Shown here in pieces: positions 11,649 to 22,000 of a stretch of DNA of 64,000 bases. The translations under genes and the position numbers were made by a program. The DNA is taken from NCBI GenBank assembly GCA_002104985.1, contig MCGO01000068.1, forward strand, positions 167,480-231,479, in the 5' to 3' direction. How positions within the stretch are numbered: the first letter of the stretch is position 1; every line of letters starts with the position of its first letter. The stretch is from Rhizoclosmatium globosum. Taxonomy: Eukaryota > Chytridiomycota > Chytridiomycetes > Chytridiales > Chytriomycetaceae. The notes below the pieces were generated by a model that made no database searches, had not been told where the DNA came from, and saw nothing but the letters and a program-made list of their open reading frames with translations.

Positions 11649-12852
11649 TTATACTTCTCGATCATTAATAATTCGCTTCCAAACTACACCATCATTCAAT
11701 TGCCCTCTGATACTTGAAAGTCGAGACCATAAAGTCCAGTTTTCTAAGTCTTGTGAATTCCAGCCGCACAACAACATAATGGCTCCAACAGGTGATAACC
11801 GGCCACCTCCCCTCCATTTATTACCGACAAGGTAACGCGTCTCAGTAAACGTGGTTGCGATGGATAAATCGTTTGCCTTGAGGCATAATTGTTGAAGCCA
11901 AAGACTTGAACCCAACTTCCATCCAATTGCAATTGTTCCCAATACGCTCGAAAGGAATATAAGAATACACCAGTAAACTAAGTTTGTACCCGCATCGTCG
12001 CTCAACATCAGCTTTCTATCACACACGTCCCCATTGTAATATCTACAATACGTGAAATAGTTGTTTGCTGCAATTGCCATTGCTAGCAGAGGTAGGAACG
12101 GAGATATCGGCGACATGAAAGCTCGTTCACTTGATTCCAGGACTTTCCTCTGCCGGTAGTTAAGTACCGCCAGGGAAACAGCAATTGATGTCGTGACAAA
12201 GCCACATAATAGAATGAAGAAATTGTACCAGAAGAGTAGGGTGTAGTCATTGGCCCCAAGAACCCAGAAAGCGTTGTGCAGAACAAATGGGAATATGGTG
12301 ATTACGCAGAGGGAATTCACATTTTCGGCGTAGGCGAGAAATATAAATAGTGCGATAAAGTGATGGTATGCTAAGCGGAGCAGATGAGCAAGACCCAAAC
12401 AAACTGTGAAACTTACCCATCGGAACATAACGGAACGTAATAGACGTACAATCAAGCTCATAAATATAAAACACTGCATGAGTAAAGAGCATAGACCAAA
12501 AGTTCCAAACAGTCCACGGTGGTGTCCATCTTGACGTTTTCTGCGATGTCGAAACACCTGTCGAAGCCCCTTGTTCCTCCATTTCGAGATCCGATTCTCG
12601 CCATACTTCAGCTTCAGCATTTCGAGAGCCAGTCCATTGCTGAGGCAGCCACCTGCGGACCCAAAAGCAGTGAAGAAAGAGGATCCAAATTTGGATGCCC
12701 CAGATAACATTCATTGTTTGATGCCATGGGGTTGGAAACATTAACTGGCGTGATTGAGATAGAAACATTTGGGGCGATATGGCCGCAAGTAGGTTGGGGG
12801 GAGTCCGGTTCATTGGATGGTTAGCAGGTAGATGTGGGTACGTTAGCGGCAT
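11649..12852 (-). CDS. Orphan polytopic membrane protein (about 7 membrane segments)
   Basis: Two exons (12852-12417 and 12370-11649) separated by a 46 bp intron with a perfect GTAAGT donor encode 385 residues. Without splicing the frame would change in the middle of a hydrophobic segment; with the intron it reads smoothly through RYVPMAYHHFIALFIFLAY. Hydrophobic stretches follow one another: around VIWGIQIWILFLHCFWV, WNFWSMLFTHAVFYIY, YHHFIALFIFLAYAENV, FVLHNAFWVLG, LLFWYNFFILLCGFV, FLPLLAMAIAANNYF and LVYWCILIFLSSVLGTIAIGW, giving roughly seven spans with a hydrophilic C-terminal tail. The layout is receptor-like, but I recognise no GPCR signature. The longest open frame upstream begins with TTG, so the ATG at 12852 is used. 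Function unknown; a receptor or transporter are both possible. Confidence 0.65.
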
Positions 12853-12976
12853 CTGTGTTGATAAAGTTAATGGCCTCGTTTTCAAACGCCAAGAAAGCCC
12901 CCATTAACTTACTTCTAATATCTCTCCCCTTTCTTTCTTTTTCTAAAATAAACACTTGTCAAAAAAAGCACAACAA

Positions 12977-14411
12977 ATGGGCAAAAAGAACAAGAAGTTC
13001 ACACCACTCCCAGTCGACGATCCCTCGCACCCAAACACAACACCCTTCCGCGTCTTTGAACGTTCCTTTAAACGAAAGACAACGGTCCAAGAACCGCTTG
13101 CCCACATCCACGCTCCAGAATCAACAAACCTGCCCTCACTTCCAACTTCAATCTCATCCCGCCTCATCGACCCTCTCGCCGACCCGTCCCTTCTCGATGA
13201 ATCCATCCGTCCAACTCAAATCCAAATCCCTCGGTTGGATCAAACACTCTTTCCGGGAAATGACGCAGAAACAGTCACCGCACTCCTGTTTCCAACACAT
13301 CCAGGCCTCATCTACATTCCCTCGGCCATTTCTCCACACGCACAACGAGGGATGGTGAAGAAGTGTATGCGGGAATGGACGGGGAGGCCGAATGTGACGA
13401 ACTTGGATACGCATTATGTGTCAAGGAGGTGAAAGGGTTATGGGGTGTGCATGAGCGAGAGTTTTGGGTGAGGAGGAAGGAGGGAGTTAATGTTGATACT
13501 GTTGTTGAGAGGAGGGTTGGTGCTGTGGATGGGGAGGATGGGTATTCTGATGATGATGATGGGGGAGAACCAGGTGGTAAAGATGTGGAAGTAGATGATG
13601 GAATTGAAGGAAAGAAACGGAAGGTTACAAAGGATGAGAGTGATGTGGGTGACGTAGATGGGTTTCGTAAACACAAGGAATTAGCGAAACCTTTGACTGT
13701 GGCAGAAGTTGTCCCGGAAAAGATTGATCCTCCGACGACGGAGACTCCCCTTTTGGTACCGCTCCCTGTGTCGACACTTGTAAAGCGATGGCGATGGAGT
13801 TCATTGGGATGGTATGTATCAAAAAACCCATACCTCTGCAAACTGACACCATTCTTTCTTGTAGGCAATATAACTGGACAAAGAAGATCTATCATATGGA
13901 CCGTCCGGTTGAGTTCCCGCCAGATTTGGACGCAATGACGCGGGCAGTGATTGAAAGTGTTCAAGGAATTACTGGATATACCAAAGAGCAGTATAAATCC
14001 GAAGCTGGAATTGTAAACTTTTACCAAATGCCAGATGCATTAATGGCCCATCAAGATCGAAGTGAAGTGAATATGGAAGCGCCGTTGGTCAGTTTCAGGT
14101 AAACAATTCTGGGCTCTTCTCAAATTATGATTAAGCTAATCCTAAACAGTCTTGGGCACTCGTGTATCTTTGTGATTGGGACGGAATCAAGGGAGGATCG
14201 GGACCCTCTTCCAATATCACTTGTCCTTCGAAGTGGAGATGTGATTGTTATGAGTAGAGCATCACGTAAATGTTTTCACGGAGTCCCAAGGATCATTCCC
14301 AACACTCTCCCTACACATTTGGCAAATAATATGGGTGATGACGAGTGGCCCGTGTTCAGCGATTTTCTATCAACAGCACGCATTAATATAAACGTGCGCC
14401 AGATCATTTAA
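12977..14411 (+). CDS. ALKBH1: AlkB-homologue 1 Fe(II)/2-oxoglutarate dioxygenase (one frame break)
   Basis: Three exons (12977-13811, 13865-14098, 14150-14411), introns of 53 and 51 bp, about 443 residues. The N-terminal half carries the ALKBH1-type NLDTHY motif; the C-terminal half is the double-stranded beta-helix core, with QYNWTKK nucleotide-lid residues, iron ligands HQD (in MAHQDRSE) and a distal His in KCFHGVPRI, and 2-oxoglutarate-binding arginines in the last segment ending IPNTLP. ALKBH1 enzymes demethylate tRNA (m1A, m5C-derived) and possibly DNA, in nucleus and mitochondria. A long acidic then Lys-rich insertion (about residues 180-225) separates the two halves. Frame break: between 13421 and 13429 the frame must move so that LDTHYV continues into GLWGVHERE; one missing base explains it and no intron fits. 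The next gene, another 2OG enzyme, starts only 71 bp downstream on the same strand. Confidence 0.9.
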
Positions 14412-14482
14412 TAAAGTATGGTGAACCTTTGTTATGAGTCATCAGTTTTCAGTTTTCAGCTTTCTCAAAAACCAACAAACAG

Positions 14483-16249
14483 ATGAACAAAGCCGAACTC
14501 AACCTCCTCCAAAACCTCTCCAACGCCCGAGACGCACTTGATCTAGGCATTAAAGAAACCACCGCTGCTGAATCCGTGTTCTATGCTCCGGCCCAACCCG
14601 CCGCAAAAGCGTCAGCCCGAACACACCTGTCATCAACTTTACGCTTCCTCGCCGCCGCAAAAGTAACACCTTCCTCAAAATGCAAACTTGAAAATGCACA
14701 GCCGATCTTGGATAACCCGTTTTACATGTTCGCTATGGCCCGGTATCATCTTGGAAAGTTGCTTCTACTTGAAAACAAGGTGGACGAGGCTGCAAGCGAG
14801 TTTGAAGCAGCTTTGAACGTGTTTCCGTTTATTCCAAAGGTTGTTTTGGGGCTTGCGAATGCGCGAAGAGTTTTGGCTTCTGATGAAGGGATGTTGAAGG
14901 ATGCTGAAGTGCTTTTTGAAAGAGCGATTCGGGAAGCGGAGGAGTTGAAGGGGAGGGTTGAAGAAGAAAAGGAGAGGGTTTTGAGGGAGAAAGATGAAGA
15001 GCAGGATGGCGAGGATGAGGAGGAAGAGGAAGAGGACGAGGAGGAAGAAGTGAACTGGACTGAACACGAAACTGTCACTCTCGAAATCAACGCGGGACTC
15101 ATTGACGCCTCGAATGCATTAATCCTACTTCTAATCCAACTCGACCGTGCTTCAGAAGCCGAACCTTTACTCCTCACCCTCAAATACAAATACCGCCTCT
15201 CCTCCAACGTCCTCTCCTACACCCTCCCACGAAAAGGCCCCTGGCGCCCCGACATCCCCTTCGTAAAAGCAATCGACAACGCACTCCCACCCTCCGCCCT
15301 CACCTACCTCCAAACAGCATTCTCCCGCACATCCCCCTTCTGGACCGAACACTTCTACTGCCCAGACACACCCTACTTCAGCTACTCCCACGCGCTCTCC
15401 GCCGCGAAACAGAACCCTCGCAGCGCGATGGACCAACTGATCACATACGTACACGCCCTCGTCACACCTCTGTTCCCGGACGTCGCGAGGGCACAGAGTG
15501 CGGAGTGGTGGACTCACTCGCGGACGCATTGTAGCGGGCATCAGATGCATTTCGATTCCGCGCATGAAGGGAAGGCGAAGGTTTCTGAGGTGGAGGAGGA
15601 AGGTGGTGGTGTGGGGCGGAAGCGGAAGAGGGTTGTTGTTGGGCCTGTGCATCCGATTGTTTCGTGTGTGATTTATTTGTCGGAGGGGGTTGGGGGACCT
15701 ACTATGGTTACGAATCAGCGGTTGAGGGATCCGTTGGCGGATAAGGGGTGGATGGTTGAGAGTGCTGTGAATCGGTTGGTTGTGTTTGATGGGTCTGTGT
15801 TGCATGGGGTTATTCCAGGGAAAGGGTTTCATTCGAATTCTGAGGCGAGACGGACTTCGTTTATGATTGCGTTTTGGGATCATGTTGATATTAAGGTATT
15901 GTTGTTTGGAAGGGATTATTTAGTAGTAAGGCTAATTTGGTCTTGACAGTCGAGTTTGCAAAACATTCCCGGGTCGGCAAGGCCGTTCCCTGAGGAGAAC
16001 TCTAGTGTTTATACGTGGCCAGCATTGCACAAGTTGAAATCACCGAACTCTTGGCCAGGGCAGATACCAAAAAACCTGAAGCACGTGATCCCGACACCAC
16101 TTGACCGAGTGTGGCAATCTGTTCCAGATTCAGAAAGTATTGCTTCGGTTCAAACAATTGAAGAAGTGCTGGAAGAACATTTGGAGTTTCATTATTCAAA
16201 GTCCGAACTTGGACTACCCAATTACAACCTTGTATTTCAAGGATTCTGA
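14483..16249 (+). CDS. TPR protein with C-terminal 2OG-Fe(II) oxygenase domain
   Basis: Two exons (14483-15895 and 15950-16249; intron 54 bp, acceptor TTGACAG) encode 570 residues without a frame break. Residues about 20-230 are helical with TPR-like repeats (motifs such as YHLGKLLLLENKVDEAASEF) interrupted by a pure acidic run of Glu/Asp at about 170-190. The C-terminal half has the prolyl-hydroxylase-type core: HFD iron-binding pair in GHQMHFDSAHEG, a distal His in GSVLHGVIPG, and an arginine in EARRTSFMIAFW suited to bind 2-oxoglutarate. All three iron ligands are therefore present and the enzyme should be active. A Lys/Arg-rich loop lies inside the core. It resembles uncharacterised TPR-2OG proteins of fungi and algae rather than ribosomal or collagen hydroxylases I can name. 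Substrate unknown; the TPR part would recruit it. Confidence 0.82.
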
Positions 16250-16465
16250 ATAAATGATTCATAGATAACGTTAATAGTTTCTGTTCAACTCATATTTACT
16301 CAGACTCATATCTAACTCTGTTTGTCACTCGTGGTGCAATATTCAGCGATTGTGTCAGCGGCTCGTGTGCGAAAGATAACAAAACATGCCGAACCCTAAT
16401 AACCCGTCTTTGAATGGAGATGGAAATGGGGACGAGACCCTCGACAGTATAGATGTGTGCTTGAT

Positions 16466-17977
16466 ATGAGTGAATGCAACTGCACGGTGACAGGGGAGCC
16501 AAGAGGAGTGTGGGATAGCTTTGCTGCGGGATGGCAGAAGTGCAGGTTATCGCCAATCAATGGAGATTGCAAAGGGAAAGGAAAGAAAAGAGGAGATGCC
16601 AATTTTTGTTTCAGCAACAGCCCTGACACACACTTTGGGAGAATGCAGGGAAGCCGACCGTCGACGGGACACAGCCGACCCACGAGCCTGGATTCCACCA
16701 CGGACATGAGTGACTCATACGCCGCCTATGTCGCATCGATTGGCGGGATTGCCGTGCGATCGGGGTCGATTGGGCCTGTGTCGTTGTCGTCAGCACCAAC
16801 ACCAACACCGCCAACAACACTCGCCCCGTCAACGCCAACCAATCGCTCGCTCGACTTTGACTTTACATTCGACACTGAATCGGTTGTGGCCTCGCCGCTC
16901 GTGGCCCGGTCAACGTCGTTCGGAACAACAACAACCGCACAAACAACGGCAAAGGACCGCCTGGTCATCGCCGCGCCGCCGCCGCCATCGCCCGCGGCCC
17001 TCCGAGCAATTCCGCCAGTGCCGCCAATGATGACGCGATCAAAGACGGCGAACGTGAACGTGAACAACACAATCCTGCTGCGATCGAACACGCGGAAGTC
17101 GGTTGCTTCAACGGCATCGACCCTGTCCCTCGAGTCGCTGCCCTCGATGAACTCAACGGGTTCAACTCCGCTGTCAAATAGAACGCCGCTGTCGAGACGG
17201 GCCTCCGACACCCGCTCAAGGGCAACTTCGCACTCTACTTCTATCGACTCGGTCGCACAACGCCCCTCTATGGCCTCAATCTCAACTGCCGGTTTCATGG
17301 AAGCAAACGACCCTCAACTCACCCTGCGCTTCCTCCTCAACCAGCCAAACACAATGTACGGCATCGTCAAGCGGGAGAAGGCCGCCCGCAACTGGCTTGG
17401 CAGCATGAAGTCAACATGGAACCCATACATAACTGTCCTCTACGGCGACAAACTCATTCTCTACCATGCATCAAAGAAACTCTTGACTTCAGATTCACTC
17501 AACGGTCCTTTTTATTCTTCTGGCTCGTCCATTCAATTTCAAGACACTCCCACAACAAAGCCTCGATCTTCTTTTTCTTCCTCTGCGCCAAAACAAGAAC
17601 AACAGCCGCCTTCCTTTAAATCTGCATCTCTTTATCAGCCCCCTTCCTCTGCACTCCGTCTCACTCCCGAATCGGAAATTCATGTCTCAGAAAAAGGTGT
17701 CTACGTACTTAAAGTGACTGGCAAGAAACTGGAAGAAGTGAATGTCGATGCATTCAAATCCGTTGGTCTCGACTCTTCTTCTTCCTCCATCTCTACTGCA
17801 TCCACCCTCAGTTCTTCTCTCTCGCGCCTCGATTTTGGGATCCTCGAAGACAAGTCATGGGAATTGCAGTTTGATAATGCTGATTCAATGATGGAATGGT
17901 TGGGTCGGATAAAAGCCAGGGTTCTAGAGATGCGGAGGAGTTTAACGAGGGAGAGATTAGATGCTGATGAAGAGTAG
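16466..17977 (+). CDS. Ser/Thr-rich protein with a C-terminal PH-like domain
   Basis: One open frame of 503 residues if started at the ATG at 16466; in-frame ATGs at 16643 and 16706 are equally possible and would remove a Cys-containing leader that looks more like untranslated sequence. Residues up to about 270 are low-complexity Ser/Thr/Pro with polyproline (PPPPSPAALRAIPPVPP). From about 285 a beta-rich domain begins: MYGIVKREKAARNWLGSMKSTW, ITVLYGDKLILYHAS, and near the end SWELQFDNADSMMEWLGRIKARV, which matches the final strand and helix of a pleckstrin-homology fold with its conserved tryptophan. PH domains bind phosphoinositides or proteins at membranes. A Ser-rich insertion sits in the loop between strands. 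A gene with a similar plan (low-complexity N-terminus, PH-like C-terminus) occurs at 39876-41202. No specific orthologue recognised. Confidence 0.7.
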   Translation: MSECNCTVTGEPRGVWDSFAAGWQKCRLSPINGDCKGKGKKRGDANFCFSNSPDTHFGRMQGSRPSTGHSRPTSLDSTTDMSDSYAAYVASIGGIAVRSGSIGPVSLSSAPTPTPPTTLAPSTPTNRSLDFDFTFDTESVVASPLVARSTSFGTTTTAQTTAKDRLVIAAPPPPSPAALRAIPPVPPMMTRSKTANVNVNNTILLRSNTRKSVASTASTLSLESLPSMNSTGSTPLSNRTPLSRRASDTRSRATSHSTSIDSVAQRPSMASISTAGFMEANDPQLTLRFLLNQPNTMYGIVKREKAARNWLGSMKSTWNPYITVLYGDKLILYHASKKLLTSDSLNGPFYSSGSSIQFQDTPTTKPRSSFSSSAPKQEQQPPSFKSASLYQPPSSALRLTPESEIHVSEKGVYVLKVTGKKLEEVNVDAFKSVGLDSSSSSISTASTLSSSLSRLDFGILEDKSWELQFDNADSMMEWLGRIKARVLEMRRSLTRERLDADEE

Positions 17978-18372
17978 AAATCTTTCTATTCCTTCTACAG
18001 CCTCTTTTGTTTGCTTCATGTGTATGCCATTGTTATTCTCTCGTTTTTGTTGTTTTGTTTCTTTTTCTTGATTTTCTAAAGAGTATAGATGGGTGATGGA
18101 TGTCTATGGATTCAGCTTTGGGTAGATGTCTGTTTGTAGTATGATATGGGAGGGATACGTAGCTGTTAGTTTTTATATTCTTATTTCATGGTTGACTTTT
18201 TGTGTTTTTTTCTCTTTCTTTTCAGTATTCCCTTGAACTTTCCAGGCCAAGTGTGTAAAAAAATACATTCATTCTGTTTATTCAGTTGTTTTTTCGGTTT
18301 GTTTTGAGGCAAAGTCACCAAAAACAACAAGTCCGCAAACAACGCCGCACCCAAAAACATATAAATATCGCC
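17978..18372. other. T-rich 3' flank and intergenic DNA
   Basis: Directly after the PH-like gene the plus strand is very rich in T, with several TTTTG and TTCTTT tracts, as expected for a fungal 3' untranslated region and terminator. A TATAAATA motif at 18360-18367 closes the stretch. No other gene or repeat is visible. Confidence 0.4.
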
Positions 18373-18537
18373 ATGGATTCCACTCGTTCCTCTTCACTGT
18401 CTGTTCCAAAAAGTAAATCCGCTCTTTCAAGACTAGTCACTCAGCAATATGATACTGAAGAATCTTTCGTTCAACGGTCAAAAAGGCAACTCACAGCCAT
18501 ATTCAATCCAACTTTGAATCTCAACTGTTGTCTGTAA
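18373..18537 (+). CDS. Possible 54-residue microprotein
   Basis: An ATG in a good context (GCCATGG) opens a frame of 54 residues, basic and Ser-rich at the start (MDSTRSSSLSVPKSKSALS) and ending NCCL. The two cysteines before the last residue recall lipid-modified tails, but this is not a CaaX box. A TATAAATA motif lies only 6 bp before the ATG, too close to be its promoter, which weakens the call; an upstream in-frame extension without ATG also exists. No family recognised. It stands alone in an otherwise empty 1 kb gap between two plus-strand genes. Confidence 0.3.
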   Translation: MDSTRSSSLSVPKSKSALSRLVTQQYDTEESFVQRSKRQLTAIFNPTLNLNCCL

Positions 18538-18540
18538 ACC

Positions 18541-19026
18541 ACCGCTTTTGAGGGTTATTCTCAGTTTCATTTGCTTTTCTTCCTCAAATTCCGTTGCGGG
18601 ATCTTTGGTCGTATCTGGTTTTCTGTCTCTCCTGGCTTTCTCGTACTGGTCCGTTCTACTTTATGCCTGATGAATTGAAAGGTCTCTTTTTGACTACCGT
18701 GACAAGAGCTGTCCGTCTTTAACGACAGTCTTCAGCAAACCCTGAATATATTGACAAGCGTTCTGTTGTCCGTTAAGGATAACCCTCAGCCATACAAATT
18801 TAACTCCAAATATTACTTTCTATTTTTTTTTTATGAAAGGCAGCGCACTGCATCACACTGAAATAAAATTGTCCATGCTGTCTGACACCCAGTTTGATAT
18901 ATATCTCATTCCCTTTTAGCGAGCTTTATGAAAGTGCTTAATTTTGATGCAAAAATTTAAGTTAACAGGTTCGACAGATGTGTATTGGCAAGTTAGCGGC
19001 GAGATGGTACAAAAAAATATCCCAAA
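18541..19026. other. Intergenic region upstream of the PAN/apple surface-protein gene
   Basis: This stretch of about 490 bp has no convincing open frame. It contains a run of eight or more T near 18826 and a TATATATC motif near 18898, about 130 bp upstream of the ATG at 19027, which may be the promoter of the surface-protein gene. No structured RNA or repeat was recognised. Confidence 0.4.
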
Positions 19027-22000
19027 ATGCTGAGACTCCATCTTGTCGCAAGACTTCTGGCAGCACAGCTTCTCCTATGCTCCAGCGCTGTATCCGACTC
19101 ACCTACTTCGAAGCAATGGTACCCTCTGGTTGGGGGTACAATCAGTGGACATTGGATCTCAACCACCCACGAAGAAAACGCCGAGGCCTGTCTAGCTCTT
19201 TGCGACCAACGCACCGATTGTCATTATGCAGCTTGGTACCCTCCCATAAACGTAAACTGTTACCTTTTTGATTACTCGGAAAAGGACACCACATTGGATG
19301 GAGCCACAACACTTTACATCCCGTCTGGTGCGACTGTCAAGCAATTGGACATCAATGGAAATAGGATCGGTTATGATGATGGTATTAGTGATTACAACGT
19401 GTGTCGTAAAGCCTGTGCTGACAAGACAAACTGTATTGTGGCCGTTCAACGAAGTGATGCGTGCTACTTTTACCAAGACGTCGGATCGACTACAAGTTTT
19501 AATGCGAATAGCGTTATTGTTGTACCATCTACAAGGTTGACTCCTTCTGTGAACCGGTGGACGCTTTATAGACAAGCCGATGTGGTTGGGCATAACCTCA
19601 AGGACCCGGTTTCGGTTGGAAGTGCAGCGGAATGTCAAAGTCAATGTAATCAAGGTTGTAGTGCTGTAGTGTACGACACAGTCAAGCAGATCTGTTCCGT
19701 GAAAGATTCTTCAATCGGATTTTCGGATGGAGTAATCAACCCTGACGTTGAAATGTACATACCTGCCGGTGTGACGCTTAACATCGGGCTTGGTCTACAG
19801 TTGTTTGAAGTTACGGAGACGCAATCTGCGGAAGAGTGTATGCAGCCTTGTCTCAGTTCTCCTGACTGTGTAGTCAGTGTTTTCAATGTGAATGATAACA
19901 GTTGTGCTATTGGAACAGGATTGGATTTGGGGGTTGCGATCACGGAACGATGTAATAGCAATATTGTCGTGACGACACTTGGTTTTGGATGTCCTCCTCA
20001 ACAGTATTTTTCGGTAAGTTCTTTTGTGCCACTTATCCTGAGTATATCTCATAGACTGATTCGAATTTGCTTTAAAGGATGGAGTCTGTATAACGTGTGA
20101 TCATGGTCTTCTGTGTGACAGCTTGAATTATCACGCGGTACCTTGTCCAGTGGGATACTTTTGCGAGTTTGGCGCGCAATTTGCTTGCAAAGCCACAACA
20201 ACGACAAGTGACGTTGGAGGACGATCAAAGGACGATTGCAATAAATGTGCAGCGGGGTATGAGGGTGATCCTGTAAGAATTGTTTTGAAGTAGTTTTATT
20301 TCGTCTCTAATGTTGATGTTAAGGCTACTAGTTGTACAGTAAAATCAAGCATTGACGTTCAATGGTATCCAGTGAAGAAAGCCGACATAAATGGTCATGA
20401 TCTTCTTGTTTCGACAAACGTTGCAAGCTCGACTGATTGTACTACTAGCTGCTCCAATACCCAAGGGTGCGCTCTAGCAGTCTATGATTCGTCAAAGAAG
20501 ACATGCTGGCTAAAAGATAGCAGCTATGGAGCCTCGGACGCCAAAATCACCAACACAGTAACGATGTACATTCCGAGTGGAGGAGTGGTTCCTGGTTTCT
20601 CATCGGCTTTATCGACAATTTCTTTATCGGATCGACAAGCGTCAGATGATGCAGAATGCAGAACATACTGTGAATCAACTGAGGGATGTGTGGGTGCCTT
20701 GAAGTCGCAATACTTTTGCCGTCTTCCAAAGCTTCCCTTTGAAGCTAAACTTCGTTCAAACTCAATTATTATGCCGTCTGCAAAGTGCAATCCTGGAAGT
20801 TATTCAAAAGTAAGTTTGTATTATTGTCCTTTTCCCTTGAGTCCACATTGACAGAATTCTAAGGATAATCGAATCTGTATGCCTTGTGATGATGGATTAG
20901 ATTGCTCGACCGGGTTTGGGCTTCCATGTGAAGTTGGCTTCTTTTGCACAAATGGTGTCAAGATGCAATGCGATCCATTCACAACTACAGCAGCACAAGG
21001 CGCGACACAAAAATCAGACTGTAACCTTTGTGTGTCAAGATATACTGGATATCCTGTAAGAATTAAAGATAACTTTCTTGGATTCTTAGTAATCACCCAC
21101 CTTTTAGCCATCTTGCACAAAGATCTCCAATGATTTAATTCAATGGATTCCAATTAGTGGTGTTGATATACGAGGACACGATCTCGGTGATCCAGATGGC
21201 GATTCAGTTCCAAGTTCCAGTGCATGTATCGCGACCTGTCTGACTTCGACAAACTGTGCATATGCCCTCTATAGCTCAAAGAGTAAACTCTGTTGGCTGA
21301 AAGATGCAGTGAAACTCTTGCATCGTGAGGCGGTCTCGGGATCGAAGACTCTATTCATTCCATCTGGTGGTCGAATTCCAGCTGGATTTAAGCCTGGAAG
21401 CATCACTATCGGCGATGTACAAGTTCAAACAGAAACGGCGTGTAGATCGGCATGTCAAACTCAACCTAACTGTATTGCTTCTGCTTATTTCAACAAGGGT
21501 TGCCAGCTGTTTGATAACCTTGGATATGCCGATCCCAGCAGCTTAGACCGTGAGAATCATTATTGAAAACAAGAGTTCTTTGGTTCCGCCGCCAAAATAT
21601 CGCACATTTCAATGGATTCCATTCGTGAGCGCAGACATCAACGGTTTTGACATTTCTGGCCCAGTGACTCCAAAAAGTATCTCGGATTGTACCATGGATT
21701 GCACGTCGAATCCTTTGTGTGTCACATTTGTGTACGATTCTTCAACTCAGACTTGTTGGTTGAAAAAAACTGGATTTGCTGGTGCCGACACGAGTGCGAC
21801 TTCCAACACGCCTCAAGCTTCACGCACTATTTATGTTCCAAGCGGGGGCTCAATTTATGGCTTAATGACAGGAGATAACTCTATCCTTCTCACTACAACG
21901 TTGGCGAGTACTGCGGAAGAATGTAGACGTGATTGTGGATCGAATCTGAAATGTGTTGCCGGTTTGTTTGGTCTTAGCACAGACTCTGGATGTGTGTTAC

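Noticed and set aside
12418..12710. N-terminal part of a 353-codon frame overlapping the orphan membrane gene
   Set aside because: With the 46 bp GTAAGT intron the real frame in this stretch is the other one; the alternative N-terminus is a shadow.
13421..13429. An intron as explanation of the ALKBH1 frame change
   Set aside because: The conserved NLDTHY and GLW motifs lie too close together; no GT-AG interval of usable length fits between them without deleting one of them.
14746..15883. Long minus-strand frames opposite the TPR-2OG gene
   Set aside because: Serine runs in them mirror the Glu/Asp/Lys tracts of the real gene.
21550..21573. Short GTGAGA...CAAG intron at the PAN frame change
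   Set aside because: It would be only 24 bp, far below the 44 bp minimum seen elsewhere, and longer choices would remove the conserved QWIP motif.
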